Assembly: GCA_902779395.1 (NCBI GenBank)
Contig: CACZBK010000029.1
Location: forward strand, 1-36,572
Direction: 5' to 3'
DNA from: an uncultured Lachnospiraceae bacterium
Lineage (GTDB): Bacteria; Bacillota; Clostridia; Lachnospirales; Lachnospiraceae
DNA length: 36,572 nt
Shown: positions 16,438 through 24,800 of the stretch, in pieces
Position numbering within the stretch: position 1 is the stretch's first letter
How the letters are laid out: every line of letters begins with the position of its first letter
The notes under the pieces: generated by a model
Seen by the model: the letters and a program-made list of their open reading frames with translations, nothing else
What the model was told of the DNA's origin: nothing
Databases searched by the model: none
Position numbers and translations under genes: made by a program

Positions 16438-16497
16438 TCACTTAACGGTCACATTGACGGTGATCGTCTTTCCGTTAACCTTAGCCGTAAGCTTTGC
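16438..16497 (-). pseudogene. 3' remnant of a lost gene (Ig-like domain C-terminus)
   Basis: Between the pheT stop and its terminator is a 19-codon open stretch, out of frame with pheT, reading as a typical C-terminal beta-strand pair (KLTAKVNGKTITVNVTVK, then TGA). Such endings are common in bacterial Ig-like (Big) surface proteins. It is closed upstream by TAA and has no start or ribosome site. The best explanation is the tail of a deleted gene that kept its terminator, which now serves pheST. Confidence 0.45.
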
Positions 16498-16519
16498 TTA
16501 CCTTTGATATATATAATTA

Positions 16520-18958
16520 TTATTGTGCTCTCAGTTCTGCTCCCAGGCGCTTTTCAAGCTGCTTCATCACCGATCCGGCAGCTTTCTCTATCTCCTCGGA
16601 AGTAAGTGTCTTTTCCTTAGATCCTATGGTAAGACGGATGGTCACCGATTTCTTGCCGGCAGGTATCTGCCTGCCGCGGTATTCATCGACAAAGCCTGCG
16701 TTCTTGATGATACCTGATTCCTTCTTGACGATCACCTCCCTGATCTCTTCCCATGTTACTGAAGAATCAAAGAGCATCGAGATGTCATAGTCAGTCTCAG
16801 GATACTCAGCCAGGTGCGTAAACTTATTGGTCCTTGAGATCAGCGGCTTAAGCAGCGTGGTATCTATCTCAAAAAGCATTACCGAAAGATTCTTTATACC
16901 GCAGTCCATGGAAACCTTCTTATCCAGAAGTCCCATATCACCTACCTTAACATCTCCGACATAAATGTTCTGCCATACCACATTATCTGCCCATACAGGC
17001 TTTGTTTCCTTACGGAAGTTAAAGCCTTCCATATGAGTGAATCTTGGCATATATTCCAGTGTACCCTTCACTTCACGGAAGAGCTCACTTAAGCTCTTAC
17101 CTGCGCTTGCGAAAGCGGCAGCGATATGACGTCTCTGCTTGGGAAGTGACTCTGAAGCATCATAAGGTGAGGTATAATCCTCATCAAAAAATACCTGCGC
17201 CTCTTCAAAGATAGAGAACTCGCCGAAGTAGCGCTCGTTCTTTACCACCGCTTCGCAAAGATTGGGCAGCAGGCTGCTGCGCAAGAAGCTTAAATCCGGC
17301 GCCGGAGGCGTGGAAAGCTTTAATACTCCCTTCGTATCCTGAAGTACCGCATTTACAAATACATCGTTCATCCAGGGGTAGGTATATACTTCCTGCAGTC
17401 CGCAGCGGATAGCAAGATATTCCTTTATATTCCTTACAAGCGCGATATCCTTCTGGTTTATGATGCCCTCAAAGCTGGTATTAAATGATGTCGCTTCGAA
17501 ATTATCATAGCCGTACATTCTGGCCACTTCTTCCATAACATCATCCTTTATGGAGATATCACCTGTGGACCGCCAGGTAGGCGCGATAACATGCATGTTA
17601 TCTCCCTTGATATCCACATCAAAGCCCAGTATCTCAAGCTTTGAACGGATCTCATCATTCGTAAGATCTTTGCCCAGACGCTTAGCCAGCCACTTAAGAT
17701 CCACATCTATCTCGGCGCGCTTAAGCTTCTTCACATACTTATCACAATAGCCTGTGATCTTAAGCTCCGGATAAAACTCCTTAAAATACTCAAGCGACAA
17801 TGCCAGTGCCTGATCGCAGCGCTCGGGATCGACCGCCTTCTCATAACGTGAGGAAGCCTCGGTACGGTTATCGTAACGAAGAGCCGTACGGCGGATACCG
17901 GTTGATTCAAAGTTTGCCACTTCAAGTATCACTCTCTTAGTATCGGGAAGGATGGAATCCTTAGCGCCGCCCATAACGCCGGCAAGCGCCACAGCGCCTT
18001 CCCCGTCGGCGATGACCAGGTCATCCTCGCATAATTCAAGCTCTTTTCCGTTAAGGAGCAGGAGCTTCTCATTCTTATCCGCACGTCTAACCCTTATATG
18101 ATCCTTGATGATATCCGCATCAAAAGCATGTGTCGGGTTACCGGTAGCAAGCATCACATAATTGGTGATATCCACCAGTGCATTGATCGGGCGCATGCCT
18201 ACTCTCCAGATACGGCTCTGTATCTCAAAAGGCGAGGGCTTTACTTCCACCCCGCTCATCTCTACGCCGATATAACGGGGGCAGCGCTCCGTATCGATTA
18301 TCTCCACATTAAAATCCGAAGCCACATCAATAGCAGCAGGCTCGAATTTCTTAAGAGGAAGTTTGTATAAAGCGGCTATCTCACGGGCAATGCCATAATG
18401 CCCCCAAAGGTCGGGACGGTTGGTCATTGACTTGTTATCTATCTCGAGAAGTACATCATCAAGGCCAAGAGCTTTAGCTATCGGTGTACCTGCGGGTACA
18501 TCAAATGCCGACAGATCAAGGATCTCAGCTTCCTCTGCTGCGGGGAACAGATCCCCTAAACCGATCTCGCTCGAAGCACAGATCATGCCGTAGGATTCAA
18601 CGCCTCTTAATTTGGACTTCTTGATAACTACAGGCTCGCCCTCACCGTGCCAGCGTACCACAGCCCCCGGAACAGATACAGCCACGCGCATGCCCACAGC
18701 CAGATTGATACCGCCGCATACGATGGTCTTATCCTCACCGTCACCTATATCTACTATACATACTCTTAACTTATCCGCATCGGGATGAGGATTTACCTCT
18801 TTGATAACACCGACGAGCATATTTTCAAAACGTTCGCCGATATATTCAACATCTTCCACTTCCACGGTATCCATGGTCAGGTCATAAGCCAGCTTCTTAA
18901 GATCCGTATCATCGGGAAGAGCAACATAATCTTTTATCCATGATAATGATAGTTTCAT
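16520..18958 (-). CDS. pheT: Phenylalanyl-tRNA synthetase beta subunit
   Basis: Large subunit of the alpha2-beta2 enzyme that charges tRNA-Phe; carries the editing site and tRNA contacts. 812 residues from the ATG at 18956-18958, which has AAGGAGG before it; the longer frame upstream is not supported. An EMAP/tRNA-binding domain (about 40-150), the B3/B4 editing region with RPINALVDITNYVMLATGNPTHAFD pieces such as DITNYVM, B5 and the C-terminal anticodon-binding domain (TIRLTIGSKEKTLTSEEI) are all recognisable. Starts 10 bases after pheS. Confidence 0.97.
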   Translation of the reverse strand: MKLSLSWIKDYVALPDDTDLKKLAYDLTMDTVEVEDVEYIGERFENMLVGVIKEVNPHPDADKLRVCIVDIGDGEDKTIVCGGINLAVGMRVAVSVPGAVVRWHGEGEPVVIKKSKLRGVESYGMICASSEIGLGDLFPAAEEAEILDLSAFDVPAGTPIAKALGLDDVLLEIDNKSMTNRPDLWGHYGIAREIAALYKLPLKKFEPAAIDVASDFNVEIIDTERCPRYIGVEMSGVEVKPSPFEIQSRIWRVGMRPINALVDITNYVMLATGNPTHAFDADIIKDHIRVRRADKNEKLLLLNGKELELCEDDLVIADGEGAVALAGVMGGAKDSILPDTKRVILEVANFESTGIRRTALRYDNRTEASSRYEKAVDPERCDQALALSLEYFKEFYPELKITGYCDKYVKKLKRAEIDVDLKWLAKRLGKDLTNDEIRSKLEILGFDVDIKGDNMHVIAPTWRSTGDISIKDDVMEEVARMYGYDNFEATSFNTSFEGIINQKDIALVRNIKEYLAIRCGLQEVYTYPWMNDVFVNAVLQDTKGVLKLSTPPAPDLSFLRSSLLPNLCEAVVKNERYFGEFSIFEEAQVFFDEDYTSPYDASESLPKQRRHIAAAFASAGKSLSELFREVKGTLEYMPRFTHMEGFNFRKETKPVWADNVVWQNIYVGDVKVGDMGLLDKKVSMDCGIKNLSVMLFEIDTTLLKPLISRTNKFTHLAEYPETDYDISMLFDSSVTWEEIREVIVKKESGIIKNAGFVDEYRGRQIPAGKKSVTIRLTIGSKEKTLTSEEIEKAAGSVMKQLEKRLGAELRAQ

Positions 18959-18968
18959 CTTTGCCTCC

Positions 18969-20006
18969 TTATCTGAACTGTGAAAGGAATCTGAGATCCG
19001 CACTGTGGAACAGACGGACATCATCCACACCGTAACGCATCATGACCAGTCTGTCGAGACCGATGTTTACATAGAAGCCTGTGTATTCATCGGGATCAAG
19101 GCCTGCCGCGCGCAGCACATTGGGATGAGGTGAACCGCCGGGCATAACCTCGATCCAGCCCACATGCTTGCATACGCTGCAGCCTTTACCGCCGCATACC
19201 TGGCACTGCATGTCGATCTCAAATCCGGGTTCCACAAAGGGGAAGAAACCGGATCGCATACGTACGGGCACATCTGTACCGAATACCTTGCTTAAGATGC
19301 TCTTTATCAGGACTTTGCCGGAAGTAAAGGTTATATCCTTATCAACGATCAGTGCTTCGTACTGGAAAAATGCTCTTTCATGATGCGCATCCGTAGTCTC
19401 GTTACGGTATACACGTCCGGGATATACAAAGCGGTAAGGAGGCTTATGTGTCTGCATATAACGCACGCTGCCGCCGGTAAGGTGGGGTCTTAAGCACAGC
19501 TTCTCATTGGTGCTGCCGCTGTCATGTCCCTCCAGCCAGTATGTATCCATGCTCTCACGCGCAGGATGGTTATCCGGGAAATTCAGTTTATCAAAAGCAT
19601 ACAGTTCGCTGGTGATATCGTCTTCCTGGAATACTTCAAATCCCATTGAACGGAATGCATCGTTTAAGTCGTAGCACATCTGGGTGATGGGATGAAGGCC
19701 GCCGTTACGGGGCATCACTCCCGGAACGCTGCAGTCAAAATCAGGTGAAACTTCAGACGCCTTAAGCTTAAGCTCCATCCTCTTTTCTTCGATCAGCTCC
19801 GTCACTTTGTTCTTTGCCTGATTAAGGATCTTTCCCATTTCCGGTCTTAACGAAACCTCTACCGTAGGCAGTTCCTTAAGAAGCAGCGATAATGTTCCCT
19901 GCTTGCCGACGATCTCGCTCCGTACCTTTTGCAGTTCGCTTTCTGCTAAGGCTCCCGTGATCCTTTCTTTTGCTTCAGATAAAATTTTCTCGATCTTATC
20001 TTTCAT
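18969..20006 (-). CDS. pheS: Phenylalanyl-tRNA synthetase alpha subunit
   Basis: Catalytic subunit; class II synthetase. 345 residues from the ATG at 20004-20006 with AAAGGAG ribosome site; the longer GTG frame reaches into the T-box leader and is discarded. N-terminal coiled coil (1-85), then motif 2 with ERAFFQYEALIVD, FPFVEPGFEIDMQCQ and motif 3 NIGLDRLVMMRYGVDDVR. A Cys-rich insertion (CQVCGGKGCSVCKHVGW), found in many bacterial PheS, is present. Regulated by the T-box riboswitch in front. Confidence 0.97.
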   Translation of the reverse strand: MKDKIEKILSEAKERITGALAESELQKVRSEIVGKQGTLSLLLKELPTVEVSLRPEMGKILNQAKNKVTELIEEKRMELKLKASEVSPDFDCSVPGVMPRNGGLHPITQMCYDLNDAFRSMGFEVFQEDDITSELYAFDKLNFPDNHPARESMDTYWLEGHDSGSTNEKLCLRPHLTGGSVRYMQTHKPPYRFVYPGRVYRNETTDAHHERAFFQYEALIVDKDITFTSGKVLIKSILSKVFGTDVPVRMRSGFFPFVEPGFEIDMQCQVCGGKGCSVCKHVGWIEVMPGGSPHPNVLRAAGLDPDEYTGFYVNIGLDRLVMMRYGVDDVRLFHSADLRFLSQFR

Positions 20007-20039
20007 GATAACTCCTTTCTTCGAGATGCGATAAGACGC

Positions 20040-20294
20040 ATAAAAAAACGCCCCTTGTATATTTACAAGGGACGATAATAAACCGCGGTACCACCCTATT
20101 TCATGGATATCTCCATGCACTCATTTTGTGTATATGTCTGCTACACGAACATCCGGCTTAACGCTTTTGCTTTTCGCCGGAAAGCTCCGGTACTGAAACT
20201 TCCGTAAGGCTCATGTGAAGTGCTTTCAGCCGGTGACACCTCATCTCTGTCTTTCATTACCTCTTACGTACTCACGTACCTTCATCACTCAACA
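20040..20294 (-). promoter_or_regulatory. T-box riboswitch controlling pheST
   Basis: The 14-base T-box AGGGTGGTACCGCG is perfect (minus strand, 20084-20097). Upstream lies a structured leader with a TGAGGTG/CACTTCA stem (around 20209-20236) and GAAGTTTCAGTA, whose TTC/TTT triplet (20195-20197) is a plausible phenylalanine specifier, both codons reading Phe. Downstream is the competing terminator. Uncharged tRNA-Phe would stabilise the antiterminator. The specifier position is read by eye. Confidence 0.93.
20042..20074 (-). terminator. T-box regulated terminator
   Basis: Minus strand: CGTCCCTTGT pairs with ACAAGGGGCG (20049-20074, one G-U pair) around a six-base loop, followed by seven U. 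Its left arm follows the T-box sequence and competes with the antiterminator. Confidence 0.9.
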
Positions 20295-20300
20295 CCTGTT

Positions 20301-20329
20301 ATTCTAGGTAAACTTGCGGGTTTTGTCAA
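20301..20329 (-). promoter_or_regulatory. pheST promoter
   Basis: Minus strand: perfect -35 TTGACA (20324-20329), 17 bases, -10 TAGAAT (20301-20306). Predicted start near 20294, giving a leader of nearly 290 bases as expected for a T-box. Confidence 0.85.
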
Positions 20330-20357
20330 ATACTTTTTTCTTATAAAAAGCCTCATT

Positions 20358-21683
20358 TCACTGCTCTATTATTATCCCGCCGTAATACTCCGGATGGCCG
20401 TCATCATCGCAGATAACAAAGGCTCTGGGCTGTAATACCACATAGGATCCGTCCGGCCTGCGCGCGCGGTACTTAAGATCCCTGGTATCTCCTCTGCCGC
20501 TAATGATCAGATCCACTATCTGTTTATATTTCTCCAGATCATCCGGATGAACATATCTCCTCCAGATCTTTCCGGCGTGATACATATATTCCGACTCAAA
20601 TCTATAGTTGTCTGCCAGGATAGCCGACCAGCGTGAAAAATCATATCTCAGATCATTTAAGAATACAAAGCCTTCACCCGCCACTGTAAGCAGAGCATCG
20701 AACATCGCATCAAGCTTCCTCTTCCTCCCGTCGGGTATGGGTATCTCTACCTTGGTAGCATTTTCCATCCTCTGAGCGGGGAATCCGGATTTCAATACCT
20801 TCTTGTTAACATACATATCCAGATCGGCGCGCTTGAACACATCGGAGAACTTTGCATCCGACGCCGGCTCATAAACAGATATGCCGGTTGCTATTACAGG
20901 GCCGGAACGTGAACGGCCGTTGGCGTAGGATTCCCTCCTTAAGTTCTCGAGCAGTTCCTCCCTTATCTCGTACTCTTCACCTGTCAGATAAACAACAAAT
21001 TCATCTCCGCCGATACGGTATACCTGGCTGCGCGCAAAATTTTCACATATCATGCGGCATGCCCTTCGCAGGAATTCATCTCCGAAGCTGTGGCCTCTGG
21101 TATCATTATATTTTTTCAGATCGTTGACATCACACATTACGACACCAAACCTGAGATCAGGGTCTGCAGTACGTATTTTGTCGTCCAATGACTGGCCAAG
21201 CTCGGTAAATGCATTATTATTCTTAATGCCCGTAAGCTCATCAAGCCGGACCATGCGTTCAACAGATTGAAGGAGCTTCTGCTGTTCCTGTTTTTCCCTC
21301 ACCTCATCATCAATATTCTCCATGCAGAAAAGTATATGCTTTTTATCATTACAAAGCATATCAACATGTCTGATATGAACGATATTGCCGTCTATAACAA
21401 GCCTGCAGCTGATGGAATATGAGCCGTTTTTCTTAAGATAGTCCAGTACCGTATCCTTATCATGAATGTTTAATGCCAGCTCCAGATCATCCGGATGAAC
21501 GTATCTATGGGCATTAGCGCGGGACATTGCATAAAAATCATCTCCCTCATCCGGGATGTTAAGTTCTTCAAACATATGAGTGTGAACCAAAACCGTATAG
21601 GATCCTGACTCCGCGTCCACATAAAATACGCTGTCATAATGTTCTGCCAGTGTATTGGCTATCTGATCAAAATCTGTAAACAC
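20358..21683 (-). CDS. PAS-GGDEF-PAS protein, putative diguanylate cyclase
   Basis: Likely makes cyclic di-GMP in the cytoplasm; no membrane helix. 441 residues from GTG at 21681-21683, chosen because GGAAGGGAG lies 7 bases before it and a TATAAT box sits just ahead; the longer frame would include the promoter. A PAS-like domain (about 10-125) ends in helical linker DEVREKQEQQKLLQSVERM, followed by the GGDEF domain (LDELTGIKNNNAF, CDVNDLKKYND, active site RIGGDEF at 225-229) and a second PAS-like domain to the C-terminus. Both PAS parts carry the same RYVHPDDLE signature. The inhibitory RxxD site is absent. Putting a sensor domain after GGDEF is unusual. Confidence 0.88.
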   Translation of the reverse strand: MFTDFDQIANTLAEHYDSVFYVDAESGSYTVLVHTHMFEELNIPDEGDDFYAMSRANAHRYVHPDDLELALNIHDKDTVLDYLKKNGSYSISCRLVIDGNIVHIRHVDMLCNDKKHILFCMENIDDEVREKQEQQKLLQSVERMVRLDELTGIKNNNAFTELGQSLDDKIRTADPDLRFGVVMCDVNDLKKYNDTRGHSFGDEFLRRACRMICENFARSQVYRIGGDEFVVYLTGEEYEIREELLENLRRESYANGRSRSGPVIATGISVYEPASDAKFSDVFKRADLDMYVNKKVLKSGFPAQRMENATKVEIPIPDGRKRKLDAMFDALLTVAGEGFVFLNDLRYDFSRWSAILADNYRFESEYMYHAGKIWRRYVHPDDLEKYKQIVDLIISGRGDTRDLKYRARRPDGSYVVLQPRAFVICDDDGHPEYYGGIIIEQ

Positions 21684-21719
21684 TCTGTATCTCCCTTCCT
21701 CTAAAATAACTCCCATCGT

Positions 21720-21748
21720 ATTATACACCAGAATCAGACGACATAAAA
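21720..21748 (-). promoter_or_regulatory. promoter of the GGDEF gene
   Basis: Minus strand: perfect -10 TATAAT (21720-21725), poor -35 TTTTAT at 17 bases that lies in and next to the loop of the hairpin at 21732-21763. Predicted leader about 30 bases to the GTG start. Confidence 0.55.
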
Positions 21749-21763
21749 GCATGTCGTCTGATT
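21732..21763. repeat. 13-base perfect inverted repeat between the giant gene and the GGDEF gene
   Basis: AATCAGACGACAT / ATGTCGTCTGATT around AAAAGC. On the plus strand it is followed by TTTATAC and looks like a terminator, but no plus-strand gene is present to use it. On the minus strand, where the giant gene ends 54 bases before, there is no U tract. It covers the -35 region of the GGDEF promoter and could be an operator. Confidence 0.7.
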
Positions 21764-21816
21764 TTTATACTTATACTTAAGTTTTTCGGCACTGTATATG
21801 ACAGTCTTTTGGTCAA

Positions 21817-24800
21817 TCACTGATCATCGCTGTTTAAAGCTTTAAAGATATCGGCTACACTCTGCCCCGCCATTGACACAAGATTTCCGACTCCCACCTT
21901 CATGAAAACGAAATTAAACCAGTTAGCCTTAATAACATCCTTCATTATCTTTGAGAAATCATAGCTCTTGATCTCCGGTTTCCTGCTGTAGAAAGCTTCA
22001 TAAAACTTTTTGACCTGGATCTTTGCGATCTCTGCATGGATAGCGGCAAGCTCATCCTTTTTCTCTTCCACTTCTTTTTTAATATCAGCAGATACATCCA
22101 TAGCGAGTCCCGAATTTACAGGATCTGCATATTTAGAGTAAGCAGCTATATAAGCCTCATATTTTTCTTTAAACAGCACTCCCAAAGCCACTTTCCTTGT
22201 TTTTGTTTTCTTTTTCTCTTTGTCTTTATCTTTATCTTTGTCTTTTTCTTTACCTTTTTCTTTACCTTTTTCTTCCTCTGTTTCTTTATCCTCTACCTCC
22301 ACCTCGGTCACAGTCTTCTCGTCAAACATACCTTCCAGATAATCCATAATACCTTTGTACTGCCTGAAATTATCCAAATGTACCTTAAATGCAAGGGATA
22401 TTGGATTATTCTTTATCTGATTGGTACGGATCTTTGTATATAATTCATATATTTCGTCAGTAAGAAGCTTTTTCTTCTCCTCGGTAAGCTTTTTTGCATC
22501 CTGAAGCTTATACAATTCTTTTACACGCTTTTCAAGCTTAAGGGCAGAAGGCATAAAATCTTCATACACGGACAGGATCTCTTCTACTTTTTTTTCATCA
22601 AAACTCTCCAGAGCATTCTGCATCCCCAGAAGATATGCCTGACCTCCGAAAATATCAAATACACGAGAACCGGAAGATACCGGAATAAGACTTCCCGACA
22701 GCCTCTGCGCTGCTTTTATCTGCTCCTTTGTGCCGACCTTGTCCTTCCACTTGGCTTTATAATCTTCCCATAAAGCACGATAGCCCTTGAATTCATCCAG
22801 CGAGATATCATCTTCAGCCATATTATCCTCAAAGTCATATAACAGACCAAGGACTTTCTCATTGAATTCTTTTCTTTTATCGACTTCAGCCCTTCCTTTT
22901 TCAAGATTAGCCTTCTTTTTCGTATTATCAAGGATCCCCTTGACAAAATCCTCTTTGTTAACAACTTCGAACAGATCCACATAGTTTTTGTAAGCAACAT
23001 CCTGGTCTGTTTCAGTGCTTAGGATAGATCTGTTCTGAGCAATACTTACGGCATCATAATTATTTTGACGGTCCTGCATACTATCGATCCACCTGATATC
23101 AGATTTGATCTCCGATATCATCTTATTGATATCATTTATGGATTTTTGCAGTCGAAGCTGTCCCTGTGAGAAATTGTATATGGCAGGAGGAAGCTTAACA
23201 CCCAATTCCTGGGCTCTTATAAGTGCCGCGGATATACGCTCTCCCGCCTCTCCGTCTTCTCCCATATCGAGTATTTCTCTAAAAGCCGCCTTCACTTGTT
23301 CCTGCTTTTCTTCATTATAGAATTCCGCAAACTTTTCATTCTCCATATCAAGCAGTAAATTGAATGAAGCAAAAAACAGATCTGCTTTTCTGGCCGCTGC
23401 CGCAGTCATCATCTGGGTAATGGCAGTCTGTTGATTATCATCAAACTTCACGGCATTTCCAAAGTCGATCATTGTCACTTTACTGTCATTGATAAGCATA
23501 TTGCCGGCATGCAGATCCGCATGATAATAACCGCTCTTGAAAAGCGCCTCCTCTACCCATACATTACACATATTCGACAGGATATCACGCTTCTTTATCA
23601 GCTCGCTTACCTTATCAAGCAGCTTATTCTTTCCGGCGATAACCTTATCAAGATCACTGCTCTGATACTTAATATAATCATATATATGCTCCTTACCGTG
23701 TAATTTACCCTTCACGGACAGATCATATCTCACATCCCTGCGAACCTTCTGCGCATCAACAAGTATGTCGACCAGGGTTGACCCCGGTGCTTCTTCAAGA
23801 ACAAGAGTATTTACGGTAGGACTTACGATACCGTTGATATTCTCGGATTCAACGTCTGTAAATCTGTTATTATAGATCATCCCCGCTTTGATATTTTCTG
23901 CCTCGACCCTGAAATCAAGTTCTTTTGTATAAATGCCGAGCTGGCCCAAATAAGTTTCATACATTCCTGGATCTGTAGCCTTTGCGCATTCAAGCATAAC
24001 CTTGCTCTCACGCTTCATACGGTTTTGCACATCGGCACGCAGCAGCTTAATAACCATATTTTTGCCTTCTTTGGGCAGTGTGGGACCATACATCCTGCAC
24101 CTGAATGTCTGTCCTACGGTAGCTGCGCCAAGATTCTTAAGAACCTCTATCTTTGTGATCATACCTTGTGAGTTTTCTATCATGGCATTAAACCGTGACT
24201 TTACAACACGTTCAGGTATCGGAGTAAGGTTCGACTTAACATCCGCAAGAGCCATTCTGACTTCTTCAGGCAGCTCCTCTTCCGGCAGCCCCTGCATCAT
24301 CTTCTGAAAGAGCGGTCCTGCTCCCATAATAAGTCCGCCAAAGTAGTTCGCACCTACCTTCAGCTTTCTCTTCTTCTCACGGTAATCTTCGATCTGGGCT
24401 TTCTCAGCCTCAGTCAGCTCATCAAGCTTAAATCCTTCCTCTTTCTTTAAAAGCTCCGGATATGCTGAAAGCCTTCTGGATCTTATCTCATCATAAAGTT
24501 CCTTATTACTGTATTGACTGTCCTCGACTTTTCTGGAAGAACGCAGAACAGCGGCTAACATAGATCGCTTATCAAGAACGTTCATCTTTCTGAAGTAATT
24601 CGTAAGAACCTGCCTGGTGAACTTACCCTGCCCCTCTTCACCCTTTGAGGCACCTTTTATAATATCCTGCAGAGTAGTATTCTTTCCTTTTTCTGTCTTT
24701 TCAAACATAAGCTCCACGATCTGATTCACATTTTCCTGAAGGATATCGCAGGACTTATTGATCGCCTGCTCCATATCTTTATTAGCTGATTTAAGATTTT

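Noticed and set aside
18959-19030. N-terminal extension of PheT
   Set aside because: A strong ribosome site precedes the ATG at 18958, the family begins there, and the extension overlaps pheS out of frame.
20007-20120. N-terminal extension of PheS starting at GTG
   Set aside because: The extension is translated from the T-box and terminator sequence; the proper ATG at 20006 has its own ribosome site.
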